Assembly (NCBI RefSeq): GCF_018728565.1
Contig: NZ_JACSOI010000005.1
Span: 1-64,000, forward strand
Length of the DNA stretch: 64,000 nucleotides
From: Zobellia russellii
GTDB lineage: Bacteria; Bacteroidota; Bacteroidia; Flavobacteriales; Flavobacteriaceae
Reading direction: 5' to 3'
Of the stretch, positions 18,069-28,061 are shown one piece after another (position 1 is the first letter of the stretch; the number at the start of each line of letters is the position of its first letter). Below the pieces are notes generated by a model. That model ran no database searches and was not told where the DNA came from. It worked only from the letters and a program-made list of their open reading frames with translations. The position numbers and the translations under genes were made by a program.

Positions 18069-18533
18069 TTATGAAATCCACCCTTTAGAAGCACTAGATT
18101 TTGCAAATAAATAAAGTGCGATACTTACAACAATAATCATTATTGGTAGGTATATGGCACTAGGCCCGTAAACTTCAAAAGTATTGCTCAAGAAAAACTG
18201 ATACACATTTTGAGCCAGCACGCCAATTAACGAGAGTAGCAGAAAAGTTTTTGCCCATTTTTTTCGTAGCAATAGAGCTATACATCCTAGTGCACCCGCC
18301 CAAACGGCAATGGCATAAGCAGACGTAACCCATATGGGCCTTGACTCATAAAGTAGTCTTTGGTCTTGTGTTAGTTTTCCTAAGTCTTCTACACTCATAA
18401 ATGCTTCCATTAAATAGGCGGAGACGCCCATTAGGTTCCACAAAAGAGCAATTACGCTGATTATCCAAAACCACGCCGGTGGTCTAATTTCTGCATTTAA
18501 AGTCATTTTTGTTGGTTTTAAAAGGTTGTTCAT
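18069..18533 (-). CDS. Conserved small membrane protein (sugar-transporter-like annotation in relatives)
   Basis: About 155 residues starting at ATG 18533 (or ATG 18506); an upstream in-frame extension to 18671 would overlap the truA-like gene by 91 bp and is rejected. Four helices are visible: PPAWFWIISVIALLWNLMG, TSAYAIAVWAGALGCIALLL, FLLLSLIGVLAQNVYQFFL and a last one ending in SKGWIS. Similar proteins in Bacteroidetes and proteobacteria are sometimes labelled sugar transporter without evidence. The function is unknown. It is divergent from the truA-like gene. Confidence 0.75.
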   Translation of the reverse strand: MNNLLKPTKMTLNAEIRPPAWFWIISVIALLWNLMGVSAYLMEAFMSVEDLGKLTQDQRLLYESRPIWVTSAYAIAVWAGALGCIALLLRKKWAKTFLLLSLIGVLAQNVYQFFLSNTFEVYGPSAIYLPIMIIVVSIALYLFAKSSASKGWIS

Positions 18534-18580
18534 TACAAAATACAAAAAAAATAGTAGCTTGGTCTTAAAGAGAAAATTGC

Positions 18581-19378
18581 ATGCAAGTTGCCCGTTATTG
18601 TTATTTGGTACGTCTACAATATTTAGGTTTCCGCTATAGCGGATGGCAAAAACAACCTGGTCAAAAAACAATAGAGGCCATGTTGACCAAAACCTTAAAG
18701 TTTGTATTACCTGCGCAAAAGTTTAAAATTTTAGGAGCTGGCCGTACGGATGCTAAAGTTTCGGCGCTGTCTATGGTCTTTGAGTTGTTCATAGAGGATG
18801 AGCCAATAGCTCATAAGGATGAGTTTTTGGAAATCTTTAATAGAAACCTACCACCGGACCTCAGGGTAATGTCCATTACGGAAACGGAGAGCTCCTTTAA
18901 TATAATTCAGGATGCCAAAGTAAAGGAGTATGTGTACCTTTTTTCCCATGGGGAAAAAAACCACCCTTTCTGCGCTCCATTTTTGGCTAATATCTTGGAT
19001 AAGTTGGATATTGATATAATGAAAAAGGGCGCGAAATTATTTGAAGGAAGTCACAATTTTAAAGTGTATACGGCAAGACTTCAGGAAAACACAAAAACCG
19101 AACGTACCATAATTTCTTGTGAGTTAAAAGAAAATGAACTGTTACAAGCCAATTTTTTTCCTGCCCAGAGCTATGCACTGCATGTAAAAGGAAAAGGCTT
19201 TATGCGTTACCAAATCCGTATGATGATGGGGGCGCTAATTCAGTTAGGTAGAGGGGATTTATCCCTAGCGGATATAAAAGATTCATTGCAACCGGATAGC
19301 GGAATAAAACTTACGTATGTAGCACCGGGTTCGGGGCTGCTTTTGCACGATTTGCATTTTTCAAATCAGGAAATCTAG
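18581..19378 (+). CDS. TruA-family tRNA pseudouridine synthase (divergent)
   Basis: A 265-residue protein with the TruA fold: YLVRLQYLGFRYSGWQKQP at the N-terminus, catalytic Asp57 within GAGRTDAKVSA, and RYQIRMMMGALIQLGRG near the C-terminus. TruA converts U38-U40 of tRNA anticodon arms to pseudouridine. The catalytic motif of standard TruA is GRTDxGVHA; here the Gly-Val-His is Lys-Val-Ser. This suggests a second, divergent TruA paralogue whose target may differ, so I leave the symbol blank. It is followed 40 bp later by corA. Confidence 0.85.
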   Translation: MQVARYCYLVRLQYLGFRYSGWQKQPGQKTIEAMLTKTLKFVLPAQKFKILGAGRTDAKVSALSMVFELFIEDEPIAHKDEFLEIFNRNLPPDLRVMSITETESSFNIIQDAKVKEYVYLFSHGEKNHPFCAPFLANILDKLDIDIMKKGAKLFEGSHNFKVYTARLQENTKTERTIISCELKENELLQANFFPAQSYALHVKGKGFMRYQIRMMMGALIQLGRGDLSLADIKDSLQPDSGIKLTYVAPGSGLLLHDLHFSNQEI

Positions 19379-19418
19379 TTGTACGCTTCTTAGTATATTT
19401 ATAAAAATTAATCCGTTC

Positions 19419-20510
19419 ATGGCGAAACGAAAAAGGTCAGGGAAAATACTTCCCAAGAAAACATCAAAATTTCAAAAGAAAATGGGCAAGGCTCCAGGAA
19501 CTATTACCTATATGGGGCGTAGGGAAGGAGGAACCAGCGAAGTTAACATTTTGGAATACAATGAAAACGTCTATAATGAACATATTCCCGGAGATATTGA
19601 TGCCATTGTAGCACAGAAAGAATTACCGGAAATTTCATGGATAGATATTGTAGGTATTAGTGACGAAGCATTTATTGATAGAGTAGGTAAACGTTTTGGG
19701 CTCAACCCCTTGGTTCTTGAGGATATTGTAAACACCCACCAGCGACCCAAAATAGATGAATATGAAAATTACATCTTTGGGGTGTTCAAAATGCTTTATA
19801 TCAATGACGAAAATCAAATTGTCTATGAACACGTTGCCATGGTGCTTTTGGACAATTGCGTTCTTGTTTTTCAAGAAATGCAAGACGATGTATTCAAAGG
19901 AGTGCGCCAGCGTATTACCAATAAGTCCGGAAGAATTAGAACGCGAGGAGCAGATTATCTATTCTTTGCACTTTTAGATGCCATAGTAGATAACTATTTT
20001 GTGGTTTTGGAGCACATGAACCACAGAATAGAGAGTTTAGAAGAAATCGTATACGATAATCCTACGCCTGAAATAGCTCACGAAATCCAACAAATAAAGA
20101 AAGAAGTGCTAAAAATAAGGCGATGGATCTTTCCTGTAAAAGAATTGGTCAGTAGGTTGATCGATACTGAAAATCCTTTGATTACAAAAGATACAAAAGT
20201 ATTCTTAAGGGATGCTTTGGACCATTCCTTAGAAATAAACGAGAGCATTCAGATTTATCGTGAGATGTCTATGAGCCTTATGGAAATGTACATGAGCAAC
20301 ATGAGCAATAAAATGAACGAAGTTATGAAGGTTCTAACCATTATGGCTTCAATCTTCATTCCATTAACGTTCATTGCCGGTATTTATGGGATGAACTTTG
20401 ACCATATGCCAGAACTACACTATAAAAACGGATATTACTACGTTTGGGGAGTTATGATTGTCCTCTTTATTGGTATGATGGTTTATTTTAAAAGGAAAAA
20501 TTGGTTGTGA
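19419..20510 (+). CDS. corA: Magnesium/cobalt transporter CorA
   Basis: A 363-residue inner-membrane channel for Mg2+ and Co2+. It has a basic N-terminus, a large cytosolic alpha/beta domain, a long stalk helix and two C-terminal TM helices. The signature YGMNF closes TM1 (PLTFIAGIYGMNF) and the acidic loop DHMPEL follows. The C-terminus is basic (KRKNWL), as usual for CorA. The length matches the family. Confidence 0.95.
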   Translation: MAKRKRSGKILPKKTSKFQKKMGKAPGTITYMGRREGGTSEVNILEYNENVYNEHIPGDIDAIVAQKELPEISWIDIVGISDEAFIDRVGKRFGLNPLVLEDIVNTHQRPKIDEYENYIFGVFKMLYINDENQIVYEHVAMVLLDNCVLVFQEMQDDVFKGVRQRITNKSGRIRTRGADYLFFALLDAIVDNYFVVLEHMNHRIESLEEIVYDNPTPEIAHEIQQIKKEVLKIRRWIFPVKELVSRLIDTENPLITKDTKVFLRDALDHSLEINESIQIYREMSMSLMEMYMSNMSNKMNEVMKVLTIMASIFIPLTFIAGIYGMNFDHMPELHYKNGYYYVWGVMIVLFIGMMVYFKRKNWL

Positions 20511-20584
20511 TAGCGTTAATCACATTCTATTGCATATTTGTATTTTTCCAGAAATAAATGGTACTTATAAAAATTTTCTAGTTC

Positions 20585-21382
20585 ATGCGAAGATTAAAGA
20601 AATGGGGTATTATACTTGTAATCGTATACGTTTTAATTGCCTTTTTGGCGTACACATATCAAGAACGATTGGTTTTCTTCCCTTCTAAAATGCCTCTTAA
20701 TCATACCTACGATTTTTGTCAGGATTTTGAGGAATTCAATTTAACTACGGATGATGGTGCTAAACTGAATGCCGTTCATATTAAGCAAGATAGCAGTAAA
20801 GGTTTAATTCTTTACTTCCATGGAAACTCTGGAAATATATCGCATCTTATTCACGTAGCTAATCTCTTTTCAGCAAAGGGCTACGAATCCATTTTGGTAG
20901 ATTACAGAACTTATGGTAAGAGCACAGGTAAGGTAAGTGAGCCGGCATTGTACAAAGATGCTCAGTTATTCTATGACTATGCCAAACAACGGTACCAAGA
21001 AAAAGAGATTATACTGTACGGGCGCTCTTTTGGTACAGGAATAGCCACATGGTTGGCTTCTGAAAACGAACCCGAAAAACTAGTTTTGGAATCTCCCTTT
21101 TATAGTGCGGTGGCACTGGGCAAGCATCGCTTTCCGTTTTTACCCATAGATTGGTTGTCAAACTTTAGGTTTCCGTCCAATGAATATATAAAACAGGTAG
21201 AATGTCCCATTTATATTTTCCATGGAAAAGAAGATAACGTAATTCCTTATGAATCAGCGAAAAAACTCTTTGCCGCCATTCCAGGTAATAACAAAGAGCT
21301 TTTTAGTATATCAAATGCAGGACATAATTATCTACAGGACTTTAAAGTCTTTAAAGAAGGTATGAACAAGGTTTTGGATTAG
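20585..21382 (+). CDS. Membrane-anchored alpha/beta hydrolase (BEM46/ABHD-like)
   Basis: A 265-residue serine hydrolase with one N-terminal TM helix (about 8-25). The catalytic triad is visible: Ser148 in GRSFGTG, Asp217 in HGKEDNVIP and His247 in NAGHNYL. The oxyanion segment YFHGNSGN (77-84) precedes it. The pattern fits the BEM46/ABHD13 group (COG1073). The substrate is unknown, and the active site probably faces the periplasm. It is convergent with cysM, with an 18-bp gap. Confidence 0.9.
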   Translation: MRRLKKWGIILVIVYVLIAFLAYTYQERLVFFPSKMPLNHTYDFCQDFEEFNLTTDDGAKLNAVHIKQDSSKGLILYFHGNSGNISHLIHVANLFSAKGYESILVDYRTYGKSTGKVSEPALYKDAQLFYDYAKQRYQEKEIILYGRSFGTGIATWLASENEPEKLVLESPFYSAVALGKHRFPFLPIDWLSNFRFPSNEYIKQVECPIYIFHGKEDNVIPYESAKKLFAAIPGNNKELFSISNAGHNYLQDFKVFKEGMNKVLD

Positions 21383-21400
21383 TGTTCAATCCTGAATATC

Positions 21401-22285
21401 CTAATCAAATAAGTCCGAAGAAAGGTAGCGGTCTCCCCGATCGCAGACAATAGAAACTATGACGCCACTGTCAAGTGTTTCGGCCAATCTTAATGCAGCC
21501 GCGGCTGCGCCGCCACTGCTCATACCTGAAAATATACCTTCTTCCTTAGCTAGTCTTACGGCCATTTGTTTGGCTTCTTCCTGACTCACCTCAATGGTTT
21601 GGTCTACCTTTTTTGCATCAAAAATTTTGGGTAAATATTCTTTCGGCCATTTTCTAATGCCCGGTATACTAGAGTTATCCGTAGGTTGAACGCCTACAAT
21701 CTGAATATCCTTATTTTTTTCCTTCAAAAAAGTAGAAGTACCCATAATGGTTCCTGTAGTGCCCATAGCCGAAACAAAATGAGTGACTTTTGCATCCGTG
21801 TCTCTCCAAATTTCGGGACCGGTAGAATGGTAATGTGCCTTCCAGTTATCATTATTGGAAAACTGGTTGATCATTACATAACCTTCGTTCTTAACCTTGG
21901 CTTCGGCATAATCCCTAGCACCTTCAATACCAACATCGGCAGGGGTAAGGGTTACCTTTGCGCCATAGGCCTTCATGGTTTGTACGCGCTCAATGGTGCT
22001 TTTTTCCGGCATTACCAGCTCAATGTCCAGACCATAGATTCCTGCAATCATGGCAAGAGCAATGCCTGTATTACCACTGGTTGCTTCGATCAATTTGGAA
22101 TTTTTATCAAAATCACCACGTTCAAGTCCGTTTTTTATCATGTTGTATGCAGCACGATCTTTAACGCTACCACCCGGGTTGTGCCCTTCCATTTTAAAAT
22201 ATAGCTTAACGTTGGGGTTCTTGTTCAATACTTTCGATTCTACCAATGGGGTATTACCGATAACATCTAGGATACTATGAGACAT
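21401..22285 (-). CDS. cysM: Cysteine synthase B
   Basis: A 294-residue PLP enzyme of the O-acetylserine sulfhydrylase family that makes L-cysteine from O-acetylserine and sulfide or thiosulfate. PLP-lysine is Lys42 in [11 protein letters not shown]; the substrate loop is [11 protein letters not shown]; the phosphate-binding GTTGTIMG and SGMSSGGAA are present. It overlaps the upstream cysE by 11 bp, forming a two-gene cysteine biosynthesis operon. CysK and CysM are hard to separate by eye; the short length and context favour CysM. Confidence 0.93.
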   Translation of the reverse strand: MSHSILDVIGNTPLVESKVLNKNPNVKLYFKMEGHNPGGSVKDRAAYNMIKNGLERGDFDKNSKLIEATSGNTGIALAMIAGIYGLDIELVMPEKSTIERVQTMKAYGAKVTLTPADVGIEGARDYAEAKVKNEGYVMINQFSNNDNWKAHYHSTGPEIWRDTDAKVTHFVSAMGTTGTIMGTSTFLKEKNKDIQIVGVQPTDNSSIPGIRKWPKEYLPKIFDAKKVDQTIEVSQEEAKQMAVRLAKEEGIFSGMSSGGAAAAALRLAETLDSGVIVSIVCDRGDRYLSSDLFD

Positions 22286-23069
22286 GCGGAAGTGTTTTTA
22301 TTTTTATTTCAGGTGTGTGAAAAACAGTTGAATTAGGAGGTACGGATGCTGTTAACCAAGCATTACCCCCAATAATGGAATTCTCACCAATGATAGTTTC
22401 GCCGCCCAATATGGTGGCGTTTGCGTAAATGGTAACGTTATTTTCAATGGTCGGGTGTCTTTTTGTGCTTTGTAAGTGTTTGGCAACATAAAGACCGCCC
22501 AAGGTAACTCCTTGGTATATTTTTACGTGGTCTTTGATTATGGCCGTTTCGCCAATTACTACACCCGTGCCATGATCAATATGAAACGAATTACCTATTT
22601 GCGCCCCAGGATTGATATCTACACCGGTCTGTCTATGTGCGTATTCCGTCATTAGTCTGGGAACCAAAGGAAAACCTTCGGAATATAGCTCATGTGCCAA
22701 ACGATAGATGGCAATGGCATAAAAGCCCGGATACGCCATATATACTTCCTCAACGGATAATGAAGCTGGATCACAATTAACGGTAGCTTCGGCATCAAGA
22801 TTCAACCTTTGTAATATACTGGGCAACTTGGCTACATAGTTTTCCCAGACTTTTTTACAGGGTTTATTGGTATCCCAGCAGGCCAAATCCACAACATCGT
22901 CAAACAGGAGTTCTAGTTTGTCAAGATTTTTTTCCACGGGCGTATCAATGTCAAAGAGGGTGTAGAAGAGTAAATTTGTAAATTCTTCAACCTTCTCTTT
23001 AAGCTTGTACCTTAAATTGGGTTGTTTCTTGTGCTTGTTTATTTTATCAATGATAGAGGTATGGTCCAT
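22275..23069 (-). CDS. cysE: Serine O-acetyltransferase
   Basis: A 264-residue enzyme that acetylates L-serine with acetyl-CoA, the first step of cysteine synthesis. The N-terminal helical domain (1-140) precedes a left-handed beta-helix with [12 protein letters not shown] (148-159, Asp151), catalytic His166 in [11 protein letters not shown], and GVTLGG. It is translationally coupled to cysM, whose product uses the O-acetylserine. Confidence 0.95.
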   Translation of the reverse strand: MDHTSIIDKINKHKKQPNLRYKLKEKVEEFTNLLFYTLFDIDTPVEKNLDKLELLFDDVVDLACWDTNKPCKKVWENYVAKLPSILQRLNLDAEATVNCDPASLSVEEVYMAYPGFYAIAIYRLAHELYSEGFPLVPRLMTEYAHRQTGVDINPGAQIGNSFHIDHGTGVVIGETAIIKDHVKIYQGVTLGGLYVAKHLQSTKRHPTIENNVTIYANATILGGETIIGENSIIGGNAWLTASVPPNSTVFHTPEIKIKTLPHVS

Positions 23070-23162
23070 ATGTTTTTGCTGAAAGGGCTAAATTACTCAT
23101 AAATCTAAAAGACGATTTCCTAAAAAGGTTAACTTTATCTAAAATAACAACATTTAGGTCGT

Positions 23163-23843
23163 ATGTTAGATCCCATAATTACGAAAGAAACACTTAGTTT
23201 TTTAATTGAGCTTAAAAATAATAATAACAGAGAATGGTTTACTGAAAATAAAGTAGAATTTAAACGTCATGAACAGAATGTAAAAGGTTTTTTTGATGCC
23301 GTAGCGGGTAAATTGGGTACTCATGATGAGATTGAAAGGGTAAAAATGTTCCGTATTTATAGGGATGTACGTTTTTCTAAGGACAAAACCCCTTACAAAG
23401 CCCACCTTGCAGGTTCTTTTTCACGTGCAGGAGCTCAGCGTCGTGGCGGCTATTATCTACATATAGAACCTGGCAAGTCTTTTCTGGCCACTGGTTTTTG
23501 GAACCCGAACAAGGAAGATTTACTCCGTATCCGGAAAGAATTGGAGCAAGACGCATCTGAGCTTAGGGAAATCATGGATCAGGAAGATTTTAAGACCATT
23601 TGGGGACAACTTGAAGGCGATGAATTAAAAACAGCGCCTAAAGGGTTTGATAAGGAGCATATGGACATCGACTTGATTAAGAAAAAACAATATATTTTCA
23701 CCAAAAATTTTACGGATAAGCAAGTGCTCTCAGCAGGCTTTGCTGATGACGTTAATGAATCGTACAGGGCGATTAGGCCCTTTTTTGATTTCATGAGCGA
23801 TGTGCTTACAACTAATTTAAATGGAGAATCGCTCTTAAATTAG
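23163..23843 (+). CDS. DUF2461 family protein (TIGR02453)
   Basis: A 226-residue protein matching DUF2461/TIGR02453. It has FLIELKNNNNREWF at the start, FRIYRDVRFSKDKTPYK in the middle, GGYYLHIEPG and FWNP. The function of the family is not established. It overlaps the converging downstream gene by 9 bp at its 3' end. Confidence 0.92.
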   Translation: MLDPIITKETLSFLIELKNNNNREWFTENKVEFKRHEQNVKGFFDAVAGKLGTHDEIERVKMFRIYRDVRFSKDKTPYKAHLAGSFSRAGAQRRGGYYLHIEPGKSFLATGFWNPNKEDLLRIRKELEQDASELREIMDQEDFKTIWGQLEGDELKTAPKGFDKEHMDIDLIKKKQYIFTKNFTDKQVLSAGFADDVNESYRAIRPFFDFMSDVLTTNLNGESLLN

Positions 23844-24242
23844 AACGGGCTCTTCAAAAAGTTGTATTTGATCTTTTAGTCGATCAATCACCATGTTCAT
23901 CATTCGTTTGTTCAAGGCAGAGGAGTTTTTAATATAAATTTCATACTCTTCCACGGTAAAAAGTCCAATTACAATTCCCTTTAATGAATTGCGGAACTTA
24001 ATGTCTTTCTGAATGGCGTTTTCAATGAACTCAAAACGTTTTTCTAAAGAAAGCTCGTAAAAACTGTTCTTGTGCTTGGCTATGTAGTTCTTGAAAACGG
24101 CTATAAAAATGGCGTTCTGTAGTTTTAAAATAGGACGAAAAGTTAGGTTTTGAAACCTTTCGTTTTCGCTCATGTCATCAGTAATTTTTGCAGTGGGAAT
24201 TTCGGGACGAATACGTAAAAGACTGTGAGATCGATCGCTCAT
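23835..24242 (-). CDS. Conserved flavobacterial protein of unknown function
   Basis: About 135 residues from ATG 24242 (MSDRSHSLLRIRPEIP); an in-frame extension to 24296 adds hydrophobic residues without coding character and is not used. The protein is basic and alpha-helical with no signal or TM segment. Relatives in Flavobacteriaceae are often labelled glyoxalase, but I see no vicinal-oxygen-chelate motif and do not support that name. It lies convergent with the DUF2461 gene and divergent from the aldehyde dehydrogenase gene. Confidence 0.75.
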   Translation of the reverse strand: MSDRSHSLLRIRPEIPTAKITDDMSENERFQNLTFRPILKLQNAIFIAVFKNYIAKHKNSFYELSLEKRFEFIENAIQKDIKFRNSLKGIVIGLFTVEEYEIYIKNSSALNKRMMNMVIDRLKDQIQLFEEPVLI

Positions 24243-24400
24243 AATACAGGTTTTTATAAAGGTAAGGATAAAGAGGTCTAGCCTTTTTTGTGTCAAAATT
24301 AGTTTTTAACGAGGTTATGAACAGTGGTGTAAATCTGTTATTTTGTAATTGAAGTTCATTTGAACAAAACACAAAGTAGATTTTAAAGAAAATAGATATA

Positions 24401-25756
24401 ATGAAAGAGTCCATAAACCCATTTAACGGAGAGAAAATATATGAGTTTAATGAATTGTCTAGTAGTGAGTTAGATGATAAAATTAAAGTAGCGCATGAAT
24501 GCTATGAAAATTGGAATAATGTCTCTTTTAAGGATAGGTCAAAATTAATGCATAAGGCTGCAAAGGAGTTAAAGAACAATAAGGACAAGTATGCTGAAAT
24601 AATCACCAAGGAAATGGGTAAACCTATTTCTCAGGCTATTGCAGAAGTAGAAAAATGTGCGTGGGTATGTGATTACTACGCGGAGAATGCTGAAGACCAA
24701 TTACAGGACGAAATCATAGAAACCGATGCTGAAACCAGTTATGTTAAGTATCAGCCCTTGGGGGTTGTTTTGGCCGTAATGCCTTGGAACTACCCTTTTT
24801 GGCAAGTGTTTCGTTTTGCGGCGCCAAATCTTATGGCCGGTAACGTTGGTATTCTTAAACATGCTTCAAACGTTATGAAATCTGCAGAAATGATCCAAGA
24901 AGTGTTTGAAAATGCCGGGTTTCCAAAAGGATGTTTTCAAAATTTAATATTGAGTAGCGACAAAATCAAATCGGTAATTGAACATGAACTGGTACAAGCG
25001 GTAACCTTAACGGGAAGCAAACCTGCGGGGGCTTCCGTAGCCTCTATTGCAGGAGAAAATATTAAGAAATCGGTACTTGAACTTGGGGGGAGTAATGCAC
25101 TGGTTGTTTTTGATGATGCCAATATGGAAGAAACTGTTGAAACCTGTGCTAATGCCCGTTTTCAAAATACTGGCCAGAGTTGCATTGCGGGCAAACGCCT
25201 ATTGGTACATGAGAACATAGTTGATGAGTTTACCCAAAAGTATCTTGAAAAAGTTAAAAGCTTAAAGGTGGGAGATCCTATGGATAAGGAGACTTATATA
25301 GGTGTTATGGCTCGGGAAGATTTGGCAGAGGATTTAGAAAAACAAGTTCAAGGTTCTGTTAAGATGGGAGCAGAAGCTATTTTAGGAGGAAGTAGAAAAC
25401 GAACCTTTTTTGAGCCTACCATACTTACAGGAGTTACCCAAGATATGCCAATTTTTAAAGAAGAAACATTTGGGCCCGCAATAGGAATAACTACTTTTAG
25501 TACGGATGAAGAGGCAATAGAACTTTCCAATAATTCCATATTTGGGTTAGGGGTGAGTATGTTTACATCCTCTAAAGACCGAGTTAAAAACCTTGTACCA
25601 AAATTTGATGAAGGTGCGGTTTTTGTGAACGAACTTGTAAAGAGTGATCCAAGGTTACCATTTGGAGGAATTAAAATTTCCGGATATGGCAGAGAGCTTT
25701 CTTCGCATGGTATCAAAGAGTTCGTGAATAAAAAAACGGTATTTATAAAACATTAA
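24401..25756 (+). CDS. NAD(P)-dependent succinate-semialdehyde dehydrogenase-like
   Basis: A 451-residue aldehyde dehydrogenase with the general base Glu227 (LELGG), nucleophile Cys261 (GQSCIAGKR), PWNYPFWQ, TGSKPAG and the C-terminal DPRLPFGGIKISGYGRE. The short length and the GQSC-IAGKR pattern resemble the YneI/Sad group, which oxidises succinate semialdehyde to succinate. The substrate cannot be fixed from sequence alone. It is monocistronic; the 239-bp gap after it has no visible gene. Confidence 0.88.
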   Translation: MKESINPFNGEKIYEFNELSSSELDDKIKVAHECYENWNNVSFKDRSKLMHKAAKELKNNKDKYAEIITKEMGKPISQAIAEVEKCAWVCDYYAENAEDQLQDEIIETDAETSYVKYQPLGVVLAVMPWNYPFWQVFRFAAPNLMAGNVGILKHASNVMKSAEMIQEVFENAGFPKGCFQNLILSSDKIKSVIEHELVQAVTLTGSKPAGASVASIAGENIKKSVLELGGSNALVVFDDANMEETVETCANARFQNTGQSCIAGKRLLVHENIVDEFTQKYLEKVKSLKVGDPMDKETYIGVMAREDLAEDLEKQVQGSVKMGAEAILGGSRKRTFFEPTILTGVTQDMPIFKEETFGPAIGITTFSTDEEAIELSNNSIFGLGVSMFTSSKDRVKNLVPKFDEGAVFVNELVKSDPRLPFGGIKISGYGRELSSHGIKEFVNKKTVFIKH

Positions 25757-25995
25757 CTATCAGTTTAAATTTTGTTTTTAGTGATTTGATACATAGTTAT
25801 TTATGTGTTTTTTTTCATTGACGTTTACAGTTTGAAAAGGATGACTTTTCATAAAATTGATACAGTACACGAACATCTGTATTGACTTTAAAAACTCCAG
25901 TTTGTATTAAAAATAGTGTTGGAAAAAAGAATAATGTTGTACATTTTTCAAACCTTCGTATCTTGTAAGAATATTAACCAATTAACTATATTCAG

Positions 25996-26595
25996 ATGCG
26001 TAAGTTCGTAGTAATTGCATTATTGGTCGTATCGGCCAACTCTTTTGCCCAAAAAATGAAAGTAAGTAAAGGCGACATTAAAAACCTAAAAGATATCTCG
26101 GCCTATACTTTAGAATTTGATTACAGTAACCTTGAGATTCCTAAGTATGATTCCGAAGATGATTTCCTTGCCGATAAAATGGCAAAAAGGGAAGAAAAGG
26201 AAGCAGGTAAAGGCGAAGAGTTTAAAAAATCGTGGTTTGCAGACCGCCAAGACCGGTACGAGCCCAAATTCATTGAATCTTTCAATAAGCGTTTTGACGA
26301 TGGAGAAGTGAGTGTTTCTATGGAAGACGCGGATTACACAATGAAGATTCATACCAACAAAATTTATGCAGGGTACAATGTGGGCGTAGTTCGCAAAAAT
26401 GCAGAAATTGATGCTACTGTAACAGTCTATGAAACAGCAAACCCTAGCAACGTGTTGTTGGAAGGCAAGTACTCAGATGTTCAAGGTTACGGAGCCATGG
26501 GTAATGATTATAACAGCGGGTACCGTATTTCAGAATGCTACGCTAAACTAGCTAAGAACATGGCCGGTTTTATTATAAAGAAGGCGTTAAAGTAA
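25996..26595 (+). CDS. Secreted hypothetical protein
   Basis: A 199-residue protein I do not recognise. The signal peptide (MRKFVVIALLVVSANSFAQ) should be removed after SFA or SFAQ. The mature part alternates charged segments (lysine/glutamate-rich at 60-85) with beta-type strands and ends in a short helix. The sequence ITVTVYE-like pattern around 140-150 (DATVTVYETANPS) recalls periplasmic lipid-associated beta-sandwich proteins, but this is weak. It is followed by a clear terminator. Confidence 0.8.
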   Translation: MRKFVVIALLVVSANSFAQKMKVSKGDIKNLKDISAYTLEFDYSNLEIPKYDSEDDFLADKMAKREEKEAGKGEEFKKSWFADRQDRYEPKFIESFNKRFDDGEVSVSMEDADYTMKIHTNKIYAGYNVGVVRKNAEIDATVTVYETANPSNVLLEGKYSDVQGYGAMGNDYNSGYRISECYAKLAKNMAGFIIKKALK

Positions 26596-26613
26596 TTTTT
26601 AAGTTTAATGAGT

Positions 26614-26646
26614 GAAAAGCGACTATTAAAATAGCCGCTTTTTTGT
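26614..26646 (+). terminator. Rho-independent terminator
   Basis: Stem AAAAGCGACTATT/AATAGCCGCTTTT (one mismatch) with a short A loop and a TTTTTTG tail, 18 bp after the secreted hypothetical gene. Confidence 0.88.
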
Positions 26647-26709
26647 TTTAATAAAGGCAGGGTATTCGCGTTATAGGAATAATTGCGTGACAAATGAAAA
26701 TAATATTAG

Positions 26710-27606
26710 ATGAAATTCGGAAAAGTAGAACACCCGGAACATGTTGATTTTACACTACCGGCAGACCATATAGATTCCGCCGGTGTACTGGCCAGAACGG
26801 ATAAAAGTCAACCTCTCAGCATTTCTGTGGGTTGCGCCAAATGGAACCGTCAAGATTTAAAAAACTTCTATCCACGGGGAACAAAAGATGAGTTGGTGTA
26901 TTACAGTTCCCAATTTAATAGTATTGAGCTGAATGCTACGTTTTATCGCATCTTTCCGGCCGAACAATATGAGAAGTGGTATGACAAGACTCCGGAAGGA
27001 TTCAAATTTTATCCAAAAATTTCTAGGGACATAAGTCATTTAAGACGCCTAAACGAGGCTTCACTTCCCATAGTTGATAGATATTTAGAAGTTACTTCAA
27101 ACCTCAAAGAAAAGTTAGGAACCATCTTTTTACAAATGCACGATAATTTTGGGCCTAAGAATTGGGATAGGGTGGTACGTTTTCTAGAATATTGGCCAAA
27201 TGAGTTTCCCCTAGCTATGGAGTTTAGGCATACAGATTGGTTTAATGATGAAAAAGTAAGTCAAGAGTTGTATCACCTTTTGCAAGAAAATAATATTGCC
27301 AACATTGTGGTGGATACGGCAGGAAGACGGGATATGCTGCATATGAGGTTAACGAATAACGAGGCTTTTGTACGCTATGTTGGTGCAAACCACGTTACCG
27401 ATTATGACCGTTTGGACGATTGGATCGAAAGATTGGATAGTTGGAAAAATCAGGGTCTTAAGAACATAAATTTCTTTGTGCATCAAAATATGGAATTGGA
27501 ATCCCCTTTATTATCGGCACAATTTATTGCCAAATTGAATAAAAAATGGGGTACTCATCTTCAAATTCCAAAAACGTTACAAGATTCTACAGGTAAACTA
27601 TTTTAG
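26710..27606 (+). CDS. DUF72 domain-containing protein (YecE-like)
   Basis: A 298-residue protein of the DUF72 TIM-barrel-like family. Features: VGCAKWNRQDLKNFYP near the start, YYSSQFNSIELNATFYR, FYPKISRDISH, FLQMHDNFGPKN, MEFRHTDWF and a C-terminal HQNME. The family shares a fold with TIM barrels but has no agreed reaction. It lies alone between a terminator and the thioesterase gene. Confidence 0.92.
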   Translation: MKFGKVEHPEHVDFTLPADHIDSAGVLARTDKSQPLSISVGCAKWNRQDLKNFYPRGTKDELVYYSSQFNSIELNATFYRIFPAEQYEKWYDKTPEGFKFYPKISRDISHLRRLNEASLPIVDRYLEVTSNLKEKLGTIFLQMHDNFGPKNWDRVVRFLEYWPNEFPLAMEFRHTDWFNDEKVSQELYHLLQENNIANIVVDTAGRRDMLHMRLTNNEAFVRYVGANHVTDYDRLDDWIERLDSWKNQGLKNINFFVHQNMELESPLLSAQFIAKLNKKWGTHLQIPKTLQDSTGKLF

Positions 27607-27662
27607 GGTTTCTTTCTTTCCTAATTTTATAAAAAATTCAACACACTTAAACTATAAACATC

Positions 27663-28061
27663 ATGAGATTTCATTCTAGAAAATGGGTTAAACCCGGAGA
27701 TTTGAATGCTAACGAGACCTTGTTCGGTGGGCGCGTACTGGCGTGGATAGATGAAGAGGCTGCACTATACAGTATTATTCAGTTAGAGAACAAAAAGGTA
27801 GTTACCAAATACATGTCGGAAATCAACTTTATGAGTTCTGCCGTAAAGGGAGACATAGTAGAGATTGGTATTGAAGTAGTAAAGTTTGGAAAATCTTCGT
27901 TAACCTTAAATTGTGAAGTAAGGAACAAGATGACCCATGAGACCATTGTAACGGTAGATAACATCATCATGGTAAACCTAGATGATGAGGGTAAACCAAA
28001 ACCACACGGAAAAACAAAAATTGAATATGTTGTAGACCGTTTGGCTTCCGAAGAGGATTAG
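27663..28061 (+). CDS. Acyl-CoA thioesterase, hotdog fold
   Basis: A 132-residue YciA-like hotdog protein with NANETLFGGRVLAWIDEEAAL (catalytic Asp in WIDE), a KYMSEINFMSSAVKGD strand and a C-terminal NIIMVNLDDEGKP. It hydrolyses acyl-CoA thioesters; the chain length is unknown. It overlaps the convergent dipeptidase gene by 4 bp. Confidence 0.9.
   Translation: MRFHSRKWVKPGDLNANETLFGGRVLAWIDEEAALYSIIQLENKKVVTKYMSEINFMSSAVKGDIVEIGIEVVKFGKSSLTLNCEVRNKMTHETIVTVDNIIMVNLDDEGKPKPHGKTKIEYVVDRLASEED

Noticed and set aside
18534-18671. Longer start for the four-helix membrane protein
   Set aside because: It would overlap the truA-like gene by 91 bp, and the added segment lacks coding character.
27968-28002. 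GGTAAACC matches near 27970 and 27991 as further GntR sites
   Set aside because: They are inside the thioesterase coding sequence, lack the full palindrome arms and are not near a promoter.
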